Positions 44,610-56,300 of a DNA stretch of 64,000 nucleotides are shown here, piece after piece. Origin of the DNA: Cenococcum geophilum 1.58. Its lineage: Eukaryota; Ascomycota; Dothideomycetes; Gloniales; Gloniaceae. A program made the position numbers and the translations under genes. Below the pieces are notes generated by a model that was not told the origin of the DNA, made no database searches, and saw nothing but the letters and a program-made list of their open reading frames with translations. Within the stretch, counting starts at the first letter, position 1. The number at the start of each line of letters is the position of its first letter. The stretch covers positions 186,001 through 250,000 of the forward strand of contig KV748249.1 in NCBI GenBank assembly GCA_001692895.1, in the 5' to 3' direction.

Positions 44610-45403
44610 ATTTAGGGTTGGCAGAATATGGCAGAATATAATAATATAGTAGAACTTGGTAGAATGCGATAATATAGTAGAATTTAGTAGAATGCGATAA
44701 TGTGGCAGAATTTGGCAGAATGTGATAATGTAGCAGAATTTGGTAGAATGCGATAAGGTGGTAGAATTTGGCAGAATATAGCAGAATGCGGTAATGTCTT
44801 ATTAGGCGTAGAAGCTTCGCTTAGGGACATCTGGCCGCTTTAGGGCAAATCCTTAGCAGATTTAAGTGCTAAGAACTAGTAAAACTGCTAAGAACTAGCC
44901 CTAGAGCGACCTTATAGCCCTACGCCTCCCAATTATATAAAAATTAAAATATCCCCTTATATAACTGCGATAGATAGATACTAGCGTCTATATATTGCTT
45001 AGCAGCATCTACCTTAGTAACGTATAATGCTGAGACCTCCTNTAATATTCGCGAATATTAAACACAATCACTACGTGGCTAATTCGCTTTCCCTACCCAC
45101 TATCCCTTATACTTAGTATGCATTATATATAGATAGCGCTTTAAGGTAATTCTTTAGTAGGTGCTAGGAACTAGCAAAACTACTAAGAGCTAGCCTTAAT
45201 GCGATTACTATAGTTAGATAGTTTTGCAGCTATAGGCTTGCAGTTAGGGATATCTGGCCGCTTTAGGGCAAATCCTTAGTAGATTTAAGTGCTAGGAACT
45301 AGTAAAACTGCTAAGAACTAGCCCTAGAGCGACCTTATAGCCCTACGCCTCCTAATTATATAAAAATTAAAATATCCCCTCACGTGACTGCGATAGATAG
45401 ATA
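44610..45403 (+). repeat. R2 3' minisatellite and B1-A2-B2 repeats
   Basis: The array of GGCAGAATTTGGCAGAATG-like units at 44620-44800 is followed by B1, A2, a 143 bp unique segment and B2. The B1/A2 border and the outer ends all pass through GATAGATA. Confidence 0.85.
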
Positions 45404-45726
45404 ATAATATTGTTAAGGTATACTATAACAAATTTATCTAAGTATTCTCTTAATATATTATTAATACGCTTCTAAAACGTTGCTAGTATATTTATAAGCC
45501 CGAATTGTATAACTAATAGTTTATATAGTCCTTCCTTTAATCTAAAAGCTACCTTCTATTTGTCGCCTTCCTTAATTCTAATCTAATGGTACGCCTATCT
45601 TAGATCTATCTTTGTAAAGATTTACACGTTACCTATCCTGTCTTAGATTTCGCTAATTAAGGGTAAAGGATATCTATCCTTCCTAGTAATACTATTTAAC
45701 TATCTATAGTTAATATATATCCTAAG
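45404..45726 (-). pseudogene. G1 reverse transcriptase central part
   Basis: The minus-strand frame gives YRKLNSITRKDRYPLPLI, then AFRLKEGLYKLLVIQFGL, ATF and KRINNILREYLDKFVIVYL followed by NNII (the LDD box as LNN). It connects upstream to 52585 and downstream to 40532. Confidence 0.9.
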
Positions 45727-45971
45727 TGTAGCTAAAAGTATTAGATACATCGCGAGGACGACTAAGACACTAGTGGTAAGTGAGCCAATAGCGATTTTCC
45801 ATCCCGGGGATGGAAAATCGTGATTGGCTGGTAGGAGTCACGGGAGAATACGCAATAAGCTTTATCTCTCGCGACGCGTAGATCTTAGAAAATCAATCAT
45901 CCACTAACAACACCGTATAGTGCATATCATTATAATATATGTATTCTGCATATTGTTAATGCATACTAACA
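45727..45971 (+). repeat. Copia E 5' LTR with hairpin module
   Basis: 245 bp. The hairpin module spans 45757-45832 and is the least RIP-altered copy: AGCCAATAGCGATTTTCCAT, CCCGGGG, ATGGAAAATCGTGATTGGCT. The stem thus ends in CCAAT boxes facing each other. CTAATTAGTAAGCG follows the LTR. Confidence 0.92.
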
Positions 45972-46303
45972 CTAATTAGTAAGCGCGCACAGATTAGGAA
46001 ATACGCATTAGTTTAGAAGACGTCTAATGCTCTACCTTACAATGGCCTTATTTTAGTTAAAGAGAGTATTAGGGATAATCTAGAAGCTTAATAGCTTGCC
46101 GTTACCTATAGACCCCTATTACTGCTAAGAATTAAACAATATACTCTAGATTTAGAAGGATATTGCTTCCCACCTTATTAAAAGTTAAGTTTTTAACAAC
46201 TTGTATTAACTACCCTTTCTCCCTCCTTACGAATACTACCCACCCTCCCTCTCTCTACGAACACTGACACCCTCTATTAATACCCTCGTTATAACTAGAT
46301 AAG

Positions 46304-47943
46304 ATGGCTATACCTATAGACTGGAAGGCAGAAGCAGAACAATAGAAGAACAGAATTAATATATAAACTGTGACTAACGATGATATTATAGACTATATTT
46401 AGTTTAAGACATAGGAATACAATAATAATAACTCTATTAATAGCGCTTTATGGGATTACTTTTAAGAAGACTTTAAAAAGTTTATTATAGATATATTCTC
46501 TTAAGCTAGTACTAAAACCCTTAAGAATCTTTTCCTTCTTCTTTGTAAGGGAGGAGTATATATACGCAAGAATAATAAACGCACTAAGCTTGTATAAGTT
46601 TTGGCTAATATACTACTTAAAGAAACTTAACATAAATAGAGCTAAGAAGAATTTAATAAAGCCTATAAGGAGCAATCTAATGGCACCTTTAAGTCTAACG
46701 TACTTACTAATATATTTATACGCGGCTTAAAATATAAAACTGCATAAAACCTTATACCTTAATTAATACCTAAAAGCATACCTGTAATAACTCTACTAAT
46801 GTCTTAAACAGCTCCGCCTCTAAGTCTACTACTCCTACCTCCGTAGGCCACGACACCTACTACTACTATACCCGTTGCTATAGCACCTACTTCTACATTA
46901 GGGTACGGAAAGGAATTAGCGAATGCAGCTAAGTTATATACGGACGACTAGAAATATAGTGGTACTAGCGGAAACTTTAACTTTAAGTTAACGATCTTCT
47001 ACGATATCTGTAATAGAGTAGACGTTCTACCCAATGCCTACCTTAAGGCTCTCCTACTTATGCTATAAGGCCTAGCTCTAAATCACTACTATAATGCTAG
47101 ACTTGCTAGACTTACGTTTAAGGACGCTTGCAGGTCACTTCGCGGCTTCTTTAAAGGACCTAGTTCTAAACGCAAAAGCCTTAACAAATGGAATTTGATA
47201 TTACTATAGACAGTTATATAAAAGAATATGGACAAATTAACTAGTTAATGTCTTTAGATACTAGTTACTGAACTCTTTTAACTACAGCATGGGCTAAATT
47301 CAGAACTATAAGGAGTCCCATTCCTCTATAATAAGCTTATTATATCTTGTTAGGGGATTCCTATATATTAAATTGCTGTATTAGATCCACCAGATAAACT
47401 AGGCCCCCTTATTAACAAAATATAATCCTTAATTATGGCTTATAAGAAGCAGAACCTAGAATAAGTTTAAGCCTACTATATAGACCGCCAATATCTTAGA
47501 AGGAGAGACAACTACGACCGAAATCGCAATCGTAATTAACCCCGATTCCCTCCTTAATATAAACCACGTTGCTTTATATATAATAAGGAGGACTATCGCT
47601 TATAGAAGCATAGTAAGGAAGAATAAGAAGAGGCGAAGGCTTAGTTTAGAAGTATTAATAAGGACAAATTTAACAAGTTCAATAATCGCTTTACTTAACG
47701 CCTTAATTAATACATCGCCGACTATAAGGACGATAATGGTATTAACTTAAAAGAAGAGCTTAAAGAAGTCTTTTATACACTAGCTATTAATATAAGTACT
47801 AAGACAGTTAACCAGAATAACCAGTTGCATATTAATTACTTCTATATATCCTTTGGTCAAGTTAAGCAATAAGAAGTAACTTTTATAGCTACTAACCTAG
47901 CAAATAAGGCCTTTAGTTATTTAGTCACAACTATAAATAGCGC
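46304..47943 (+). pseudogene. Copia E Gag
   Basis: Starts at an ATG (MAIPIDWKAEAE). The Gag core is clear: LYTDD then KYSGTSGNFNFKLTIFYDIC (about 46930-47010) and NHYYNARLARLTFKDACRSL (about 47080-47140). A basic RRRDNYDRNRNRN segment (about 47490-47540) is followed by a degraded Cys region. It shares the core with the gag-only element at 9.2 kb, making E-type elements candidate helpers for it. Stops are at RIP codons. Confidence 0.85.
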
Positions 47944-47959
47944 AACTCCTTTTATATAA

Positions 47960-48847
47960 TAATAATAATAATAATTCATTGCTTAACGTCCGATTTGGAT
48001 CCCTATTGGGCCCACGCGGACTACTCCTTATTTACATATGGGGAGAAAACTCTATTTAAGAAAAATGAGAAAACCCCGTAATCCATCTCCCCGCCTTTTA
48101 GGACTTGCCTACTTAGCGCCTATAAGTCGCCTATGGTGCTCTACTACCTTACTGTTTAACCTCTTTAGGAACCACTACTGCTGTAACAAGCCTATGGACG
48201 CGCTAGTATCACAAACTATTACTCTACTACTGTAGAGTTACTAGGGGGCACCTACTGCTCGCCCCCTTACCTTTTATTACCATTTCCCTTATAACCCGGA
48301 ACTAATTTAGCACATTTTAACTAATAAGCTACTAGGTAACCGCCTTGAGGCTTTTTTATGTTAAGAGTAGTGTATTATAGTTCTCTATACCAGCTGCTAA
48401 GAGTATTATTTCTTAATTGGTGCGTAGGGGGTATAGCAGTATTACGTGTTTTGGTGTCTGTCTTAGCCAGCTATATTTGCATCTTAGGCTACCTACTAGG
48501 ACACCTACCCAGTAAAGCTAATCTTTTAGTCCTATTATTCCTATTCTTAAGAGTGTTGCTATTATGTTTTCTGCCTTTATTAGGCCTTCTTGGAGCCCTT
48601 AGGTATTTACCCCCCATGGCGTTAACTATGCTATGGCTTAGGTTCGTCTTACCTGAGTTAGCCTCTATACCTTTAACTCCCATTTACCTCTCTAGCGTTG
48701 GTCCAACCAGTATTGCATTGCGGTAGATGGTTTCCCGGCGTTCTTATGTGTTTTACTTTAGCTCCTTTCTCTGTCTTGCTGTTGTCTTTACTAACCTCTT
48801 ACGCGTTTCCCTTCCTCCTCTATATGGGCCTGGGCCCTAAAGCGGCA
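47960..48847 (-). mobile_element. 5'-truncated LINE copy
   Basis: 888 bp homologous to the 3' end of the LINE at 21153-26716, with the same TAA-triplet tail on the left, flanked by a 16 bp duplication AACTCCTTTTATATAA (47944-47959 and 48848-48863). It stops at GGGCCCTAAAGCGGC, where the full-length copy continues (about 22035). It is less RIP-altered than the longer copy (more CA and TG retained). The 122-codon plus-strand open stretch at 48358-48726 is antisense and not a gene. Confidence 0.92.
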
Positions 48848-48863
48848 AACTCCTTTTATATAA

Positions 48864-51800
48864 ATACCTCTTATAACTAATAAAGACCTATTTACTTATA
48901 ACATAACTACGTCCCGCTATACTGCAGACCGCTTTTTAGGTATTATAATTAATATAGGAGCCTTAAAACGCTCTATAGTAGGATATAGTTAGTTCTTAGC
49001 ATTCTAAAGACTTAATACCGGTGTATAACTCAATATAACTACGCAAGGCATAGTTAACGTATAATTTGGTATTAGATTAACCTTATTAATCGGATCAGCT
49101 AAAGTAGCTACCCCTATTAGCACAATCGAGTTTTACATTATTAAGGTTAATACTCCGTTTTTACTTTACTTAATAGATATAGACCACCTATAAGTGTATT
49201 TTAACAACTTAAAGGACTTACTAGTTACACCTTATAGTACAGTACCAGTTATATGTTATTTTGGCCACCCTTTTCTACTTTAGAATATATCCTTACGCAC
49301 TTATTTAACTAAGTTATTTAAATAAAACCCCTGCTACCTTACCGACGTAGAATTAAAGCAACTGTATTGCCGTTTTGGCTACCCCTTAGTTAAGCGTCTT
49401 ACGCGAGTACTTAAGCGCTTAGGACACGACGTTAATAGCAAGACCTTAGACCATTTTACACGCTACTACCATTATTATTAAAAACACAGAAAGTTACCTA
49501 GTAGATTTAGATTTATAATACGTAATAATATTAATTTTAACTACTTAATCGTGGTTAACATCATATATATTAACGGCGCACCCCTTTTATATATCGTTGA
49601 TAAAGGAACACGATTTTAGGCTAGTAGATAGCTATAAAATATTAGCGCCAAACATATATAGGATATACTACGAATATGCTAGATCGATATATATTTAGGA
49701 CCCCCTAATATAATTACATATAATATAGGCAAGAACTTTATAAGTAAGGAATTTAAGTAGTACGCTATAACATTTAGAACGATTATAAAAAGCGTACCCA
49801 TTAAAGCTTATAACTTAATTGGAATAGTAGAACGCTATTATAGTCCCCTTCGCCGTATATACCGTATTATTACTATAGAACTACCGGATATTAATAAAGA
49901 CATAGCTTTATAAATGGCTTTTAAGGCAATTAACGATTTAGTAGGCCCTAACGGCCTTATACCCACCTTACTAGTATTCGGAGCTTACTCGTGTATAGTA
50001 GAATCCAATACACCTAACCCTACAGTTACACAACGAGCTGCAACCCTTAAGAAAGCCATAGAAGAAGTCAAGAAGATTAGAGCCGAACGTTAAGTAGCAG
50101 ATGCTCTTAATATACATAACGGCCCAAAAATAACCACAATTTATGACCTACTACTTAACTTACTTGTACTAGCATAGAGAGAAGGACCTATAGGCCAGCC
50201 TAGTTTCTGGTCAGGTCCCTATAATCTACTTAGTATTAACAATAAGACCTATACTATACAACTCCCTTACGGCCCTGTTAACTTTTGCAGTATAGTTATA
50301 AAACTATACTTGCAAAAACCTAGAGATATAGAGGATATATAACCTAATAACGAGAACAAAATACCTTAGTTAATTATAGAACTACCTTAGAAACCTTAAC
50401 CAGTTAAATAAGGACGAGGTAGACTACGCAAGTATCCTATTATAGTTAATACTATAAATATATCCATATACTTATAAGATAAAAATAAGACTAATAGTTA
50501 GTTTACAGCCTTATAATAGAAAGAGGTTAAGGGACTACTTAAGAAAAGAGTCTTTAAACTGGTTAATCTTAAAGACGTACCTTAAGGCAATAGAGTATTT
50601 AACTCTAGATTTATTAATAAAATTAAAAATCCTGGTACTAATAAGGCCTTTAAAAAATTGAGACTAGTTGTATAGGCTTATAACGACTTAGAAAAAGGCC
50701 TTGTTTTAACTTAATTACCTACAATTTAACAAGTTAGCTAACACCTTATTCTCTATATTACGGCCATAACTTAGACTAATAATATATACCTCTACCTACA
50801 AGATATCTTATAAGCCTATATTTAGTTAATTACGAAACTAAATTAAGACTTCTATATCTAAGCACCTCTTAAACTTAGTATAGCACTTAGAGTCTTACAA
50901 GGCACAATCCTTAAGGTCGTTAGACCTTTATACGGCATTCCAGAAGTAGGCAATTATTAGTTTAAGACTTACTATAACCACTATACCAAAGAACTAAATA
51001 TAAGCTAATCCACTTATAACCCCTGCCTACTTTACCTTAATAACCCTATAAACTTTAAAATAGTTAGTCTATAGACTAATAACACCCTCCTATTAGCTAA
51101 CTTAGTTTTTACAGCTTTAAAATAGGAGAAGATTAAGAAAACTAAGTTCCTAACTAAGAAACGTAAGCAACTTATACTAGAGCACCTAATTAAGTTTAAC
51201 GGAGGCATTATCTAATAATAGGACCATATAATTACACTTATATAGGAACGCTAATATTAGAACCTAACCCTTATTAATATTAAGAAAGCTATTACAACAA
51301 CCAGTTCTAGAGGCACTATTTATATAGCACTTACACCTAAAGATTAATACGTCGCTTAACGAGCAAGAGAAGCTTATATTATATCCATATATTAGCCTAA
51401 AGCTTCTTTTAATTTATCCTACGCTGCCTAGGTAATTAACCCTAATAAGAAAAATACAAAACTACTTAACAAGAGAATTTAGTGGCAAATTAAGAACTTA
51501 ATAAGAGGTTTAAGTTTTATAAAGCTTAATATAGAGACACTTTAACTGCTTATATTTACTAATTCCTTATTTATAAATAATAAGGACCTCTTATTATAGA
51601 TTAGACATATCCTAGTACTAGCAGACTTATTAAATAAGGCGAATATTGTTTATTAGTCCTTAGTTAAGTGCAAGAGAGTCACTAGAAGCGTACTAGCCTC
51701 CAAACTATACGCCATAGCCTATAGTTTTGATATTGGCGCTGTAATTAAGGCTATAGTTAAATTACAACTTAATATTAGCCTACCGCTTATCCTTTACACC

Positions 51801-52090
51801 AATTCCAAATTGACTTATAAATATCTTGTTAAGCTAGGAACTACGTAAGAGAAACGACTTATAATTAATATTATATACCTACGCCAGTTATATAAAAGAC
51901 GTAAGATAGCTAAAGTTAAGTAGATTAACGGAGATAGCAACCCTATAGACGCTATAACCAAAAGTAAACCATTATTAGCCCTTAAGCGACTTATTAATAC
52001 AAACCAAATTAAGTTAAGGATAGTAGAATGGGTAGAATATACTACATTAGCGACTTAGCCAGTTAAGGCGTAAGTATAACAAAGAGGGTG
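48864..52090 (+). pseudogene. Copia E Pol: protease, integrase, reverse transcriptase, RNase H
   Basis: The protease active site is read as GIIINIGA (DTGA consensus) near 48930-48960, with the neighbouring text TADRFLG. Integrase motifs lie between about 49.4 and 50.1 kb. Reverse transcriptase spans about 50.5-51.1 kb, including VRPLYGIPEVGNYW and a TYDPCLLYL-like block. RNase H includes ASKLYAIAYSFDIGAVIKAI and LPLILYTNSKLTYKYLVKLG (about 51700-51845), then GDSNPIDAITKSKPLLALK. Same lineage as copia A. Confidence 0.85.
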
Positions 52091-52334
52091 TATATAAGCC
52101 TAAAAGGGCAAGCAGCACTATTTAAAGTTATATATATTCTCCGCGTTACGTAACCGTAATCTACGGCAATCTACGGCAATCTGTAGTAATCTGCTTATAC
52201 TTATAACACTACCTAGTACCGTTATAACCTATAGCGTAATAGCAAGGAAGGAAGGAAAGAGAAGTGCGTATATAGATTTTCGAATTGTATAGTTATAGGA
52301 TATTAGCTCTTCGCATTTTCTAAAGTACTCCCAG

Positions 52335-52579
52335 TATAGCTAGAAGTATTAGATATATCGTGAGGACGACTAAGACACTAGTAGTAAGCGAGCTAATAGC
52401 AATTTTCCATCCTAGGGATAGAAAATCGTAATTAGCTGGTAGGAGTTACGGGAGAACACGCGATAAGCTTTATCTCTTGCGACGCGTAGATCTTAGAGAA
52501 TTAATCATCCACTAATAACACCGCATAGTGCATATCATTGTGATATATGTATTCTACACGTTTTTAATGCATACTAACA
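52335..52579 (+). repeat. Copia E 3' LTR with hairpin module
   Basis: 245 bp; the hairpin module is at 52365-52439 with more RIP changes than the 5' copy (CCAAT boxes now CTAAT). Right target duplication CTAAG at 52580-52584. Confidence 0.92.
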
Positions 52580-52584
52580 CTAAG

Positions 52585-53300
52585 TTTTCCATTTTTCTTT
52601 AGTATAAACAATACTGGATATCCCGCTAATAATTGTAATAGTCTAATATATCCCTTTTATAAGTTCTCCTAGATAAACTCCTTAAGCGCCACTAACTCGG
52701 TTTTAGTAAGCTTATAGATTAAAAAGAACTTTAGACTAGTTCCTAGTTTTAACTCTATCTTATAATCCTATACTGCATATTCTAATAGCTTTTTACTTTC
52801 CGGTAACTATAGCTTTTTACTATACTTATAGTATTTCTTTAGTATATAACTTAATCCCTAATTAGTCTCTTTATATATCGCTTTAACTTAGTACTATACT
52901 ATCTTAGTTTATTATCGCATCTTATATTATTATATATCTTTAATATTAACCTAACCTATAACCTAATTAATTCTTAGATTATATTTCTATAACTAAGGCA
53001 TTCCTAATACTGCCTTATTATTCCCCAATAGTAATATATTAAAAGATATCTTAATTTATCTCCCTTTAATAGTTATCTAAATTGGTCCTATTTCTAGATT
53101 AATAATGCCTCCTCCGTAGGCTATTAAATCTCTTAAGATCGTAACTAATAAATAAAGGTGCTCTTTTTACCTATATAGTAGCCCTATCCTTCTAACTACT
53201 ACTAGTAAGATATAGTTCCTTATTACTCCACTATCTACTAATACTTTAAACTGTTAATCTTACTATTTAACTTATAAATTTAAGTATCGTCCTTAAATTC
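52585..53300 (-). pseudogene. G1 protease and reverse transcriptase N-terminus
   Basis: Minus-strand text: KVLVDSGVIRNYILL (protease active site, about 53265-53215), ITIKG, LLLGNNKAVLGMP, then YKLTKTELVALKEFI and KGYIRLLQLLAGYPVLFILKKNGKLS, the start of the gypsy reverse transcriptase, ending exactly where copia E inserted. Confidence 0.85.
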
Positions 53301-56300
53301 CTTTAAGGGTCTGAGGCTCTACTACTAGCTTCCTCTAGTTCTATAGGCCTCTACTTTTCCTAATTATTAGCTGCTAGATCTAGTTTATACTTAGTCCACT
53401 TTTAGCCAATACTTAGTTCGCTTCTTTTCTTCAATATACTATAGATAGGTATTCTCTGGACATTCCTACCATTATTATCCATCTAGGTATTCTTCCATAA
53501 GGAATCTTCCTAGTTAAAGTATTAAGTCTCCTAACTCCTAAACTTCTACTAAATGCTAGCTATGTATATACTTAGCATTTTTATACTATCGCTTATCTAG
53601 CGCCTAATATATCCTTATAGGGTATTTCCGGTTTTTTTTCTTTTAGATTTCTGTATATCTTATATATATCGTCTACGCATGCGATCTATAATAGCGTATA
53701 GTATACTAAGTGCTTTAGGTTAACTCTTAACTCGTCTTTATTCTTAAGTTTAAACCTTTATTATATTAATCTAAACGTTGCGACTTTATTTATAGGTACT
53801 AAGATACATCTCTTACTTCTCCAGTCCTTTAATTGTTCCTCTAGATCCTTTAACGTTATAATTAAGGCTCCCTTAATATAATTTATTACCTTTTCTATAA
53901 TTAGGTGGTTTTGGATAACTCTCTTATCTAACTATATATAGAAATCTTCCTACTTATTATTATATCGTTGCCTATACCACTTTTAGTATAGCTGTTAGAG
54001 TATATACAGCTTATCTATAAGGAAGTATCTTCTTATTGCTACGTTATAACAGCCCTTTATATATTGTTCTTTAAACCTAGTTAAAATCCCTAGATCCTCT
54101 TCGTTTTCTAATTTAGTAAGCTACTTAGCTCTTAGTGTGCCTATCTTTAGCCTATTAGTAATTCTTTATACTAGTACTCTATCTTATATACGACCTATTA
54201 TACTAGATCTTATATCTAGTTTCTATTCTTACTATATAAGGATTCTTGCTTTAAACTTATCCATAGTTTCTTATTATTTACGTCTTATAATTAAATCCTT
54301 AAAGTTCTCTTGCTTCTTAATCGCTATATTAACTTTTTAATCTTTAAGCTAAATACTTTATTCACCTAGTAAGTCTTCTAGGTCTATATATCTGTCTCTT
54401 AATCTAACTACTGTTTATACTACAGATTCTTAAATCTATAAAGAAGCCTCTTACCTCTTACTTATAGGTATCCTTATTTATACTCTAAATTCTTAATCCC
54501 TTAGATTCTTTAATCCTAAGCTTACTTCTTTTTTAAGCTTAGCTTCAGCCTTAGTCCAACTAAGCTTTACTAGTATTTGTATTTTGTTTTAAGAATCTTA
54601 AATCTTACTTATCTTATCTTAAGAGTCTTGTACTTTAAGGAAACTTCATCCTAAGCTTATTTATATATCACTAAACTAAGCCATTGCTCTACTCTATCGG
54701 TTTTCGTCTATTATAGGTCTCTAAGCATACCTCATCTTATCTTAAGAATCTTAGTTATCTCTTATCTTGTCTTAAAAATCTTAAGCCTTTAGCCTTTTAC
54801 CTTTATTAAGTAGTAAGCTAGTACAAGTAGTCATCTACTTACTTAATCGTCTTTAGATGTTGCTCCTTCCGTCTTATAAAGCAATAGATGCTATATCTAA
54901 CGGTGTTATAATACCCGTTACTAAACCTTACTTTATAGCGGTCTCAGTCTCTACTTCTGTTGCGTTATTAAGGTTTAGATACCCTTAGTTAGTTCCTTTA
55001 CTATCCTTATCGCTATTAATTAATAAGTACTCTAACTCTATTATTATTATTACTAATCTTTATCTATATATTACTGTAATATCTTAATCTAGCTTATAAA
55101 GTCAATCTTATTCTTTATCTAACTCTTTAGTTCCTTTAAGTCCTCTTAACTCTAGCTCTTATGGCCAATAGCTTATACTATACTTAGCGTCTTTATAAAT
55201 TTAGTATACGTTATTATAACAAAACGCAAAACTTTTAATTAAATATTCTTTTATTCCTTATAGTATACTATTATCCCTCTATATATATGTGTTATATACT
55301 ATTAGCCTAGTTCCCTTTACTACATAGTAACTCTAACCACTTTTATAGTCTCTAGCGAAATGACCCTATTTTCCACAATTTATATAAGCTCCGTCTTTAA
55401 ACCATTACTTTTATTATAGAGTCCGCTCAAACATCTTCTACTACTAAGATCCTTAGTTTAGCCTATACTCCCTAAACCTTTAATTACTTAATCCTTATCC
55501 TCTAGGTTTCTATAGTTTCTTACTCTATCTCTTATAGGCTTCTCTAGTACTACTTAGGTCTATTAGCTCTACGCTATACTATATTTTCTAACTTAGCTTT
55601 AGTTGTTGCGTACTCTACGCCTTATATAACTATAGAACTCTGTCCTAACCTTACTTAGTCTATTCCCTTTAGTAGATCCTATTATTAATCTTTATTACTT
55701 AATCTATTAGTTCCCTTAAAGTGTTTATATCTTCTATTAGGATAATCGCGTCCTAGACTTTAGCCTTAAGTCCCTATTTATACTATGCCATAAGCGCCTT
55801 GTTATTCCACTTAACTTATATAGCTAGCGTTTGGAACTATATTATATACTTAATTACTAAGGTTTGTTACGTAATATCTTAGAGTTTTTTTTCTACTATA
55901 GTCGTTGCCTCTAGATCTCTAAACATTTATATAAGTCGCTCCGCGAATCCACTTTAGCTTAAGAACATAAACCGTACTTCTTAGTTTGTAGTTATTATTC
56001 CATTTATTTATATCTCTGTAAGGTAAGGCTTAAATCATTTAAGTACTCTTCCTAATAAGAACAATCCTATATACGCTACTTAATCCATAGGTATTAGTAG
56101 CTTAGCTCCCTCTTATAAAACCTTAAAGTGCATTTGCATAAGAAATCCTTTAAACTTTAATCTTTCTCCTAAGAATCTCTTAATTAATAGTAGCTTAATC
56201 TTTGCTACTCCTATCCTATTAATCCTATTTTTAAGTGTTACATTATTTTCCGTTAACTAGTTAACTATCTCTTATAACTAACCTACTGTTACGGGTTATT

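Larger units (their letters stand above)
40533..45403 (+). mobile_element. Tyrosine-recombinase retrotransposon (Ngaro-like), copy R2
   Basis: Repeats A1 40533-40646, B1 about 44813-44980, A2 44977-45090, B2 about 45234-45403 give the A1-ORFs-B1-A2-B2 layout of PAT/Ngaro-type elements. Coding order is Gag with Cys/His cluster, reverse transcriptase, RNase H and tyrosine recombinase, with no methyltransferase domain between RNase H and recombinase (which would mark the DIRS group). Insertion left no duplication: both junctions carry AGATA, present once in the G1 target (GTAGATAATAATATTG when rejoined), consistent with recombinase-mediated integration of a circle. It splits G1 just after its reverse transcriptase active site. 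Decayed by RIP. Confidence 0.88.
45727..52579 (+). mobile_element. Ty1/copia element E with nested truncated LINE
   Basis: LTRs of 245 bp (45727-45971 and 52335-52579) begin TGTAGCTA / TATAGCTA and end CATACTAACA, flanked by perfect duplications CTAAG (45722-45726 and 52580-52584). The plus-strand order is Gag, protease, integrase, reverse transcriptase, RNase H. A LINE fragment (47960-48847) interrupts the Gag-protease region. Net length is about 5.95 kb. The LTRs carry the shared hairpin module. It is inserted in the G1 reverse transcriptase. Confidence 0.92.

Noticed and set aside
44528-44610. Helitron 3' end (hairpin followed by a CTRR-like end)
   Set aside because: The hairpin copies do not share a common end followed by T, no 5' TC end or Rep/helicase text is present, and the module lies inside LTRs in copia E. 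Kept only as an alternative to test.
30298-45403. A single giant foldback (DIRS1-style) element with 4.87 kb inverted arms
   Set aside because: Each arm is a complete YR element with its own A/B repeats, and the 5.4 kb between them is gypsy G2 and G1 sequence with independent LTR and target-duplication evidence.
48358-48726. 122-codon plus-strand open stretch of hydrophobic residues
   Set aside because: It lies antisense within the 3' end of the truncated LINE and has a decayed counterpart at 21563-21829; hydrophobicity is a by-product of the complementary lysine/asparagine-rich strand.
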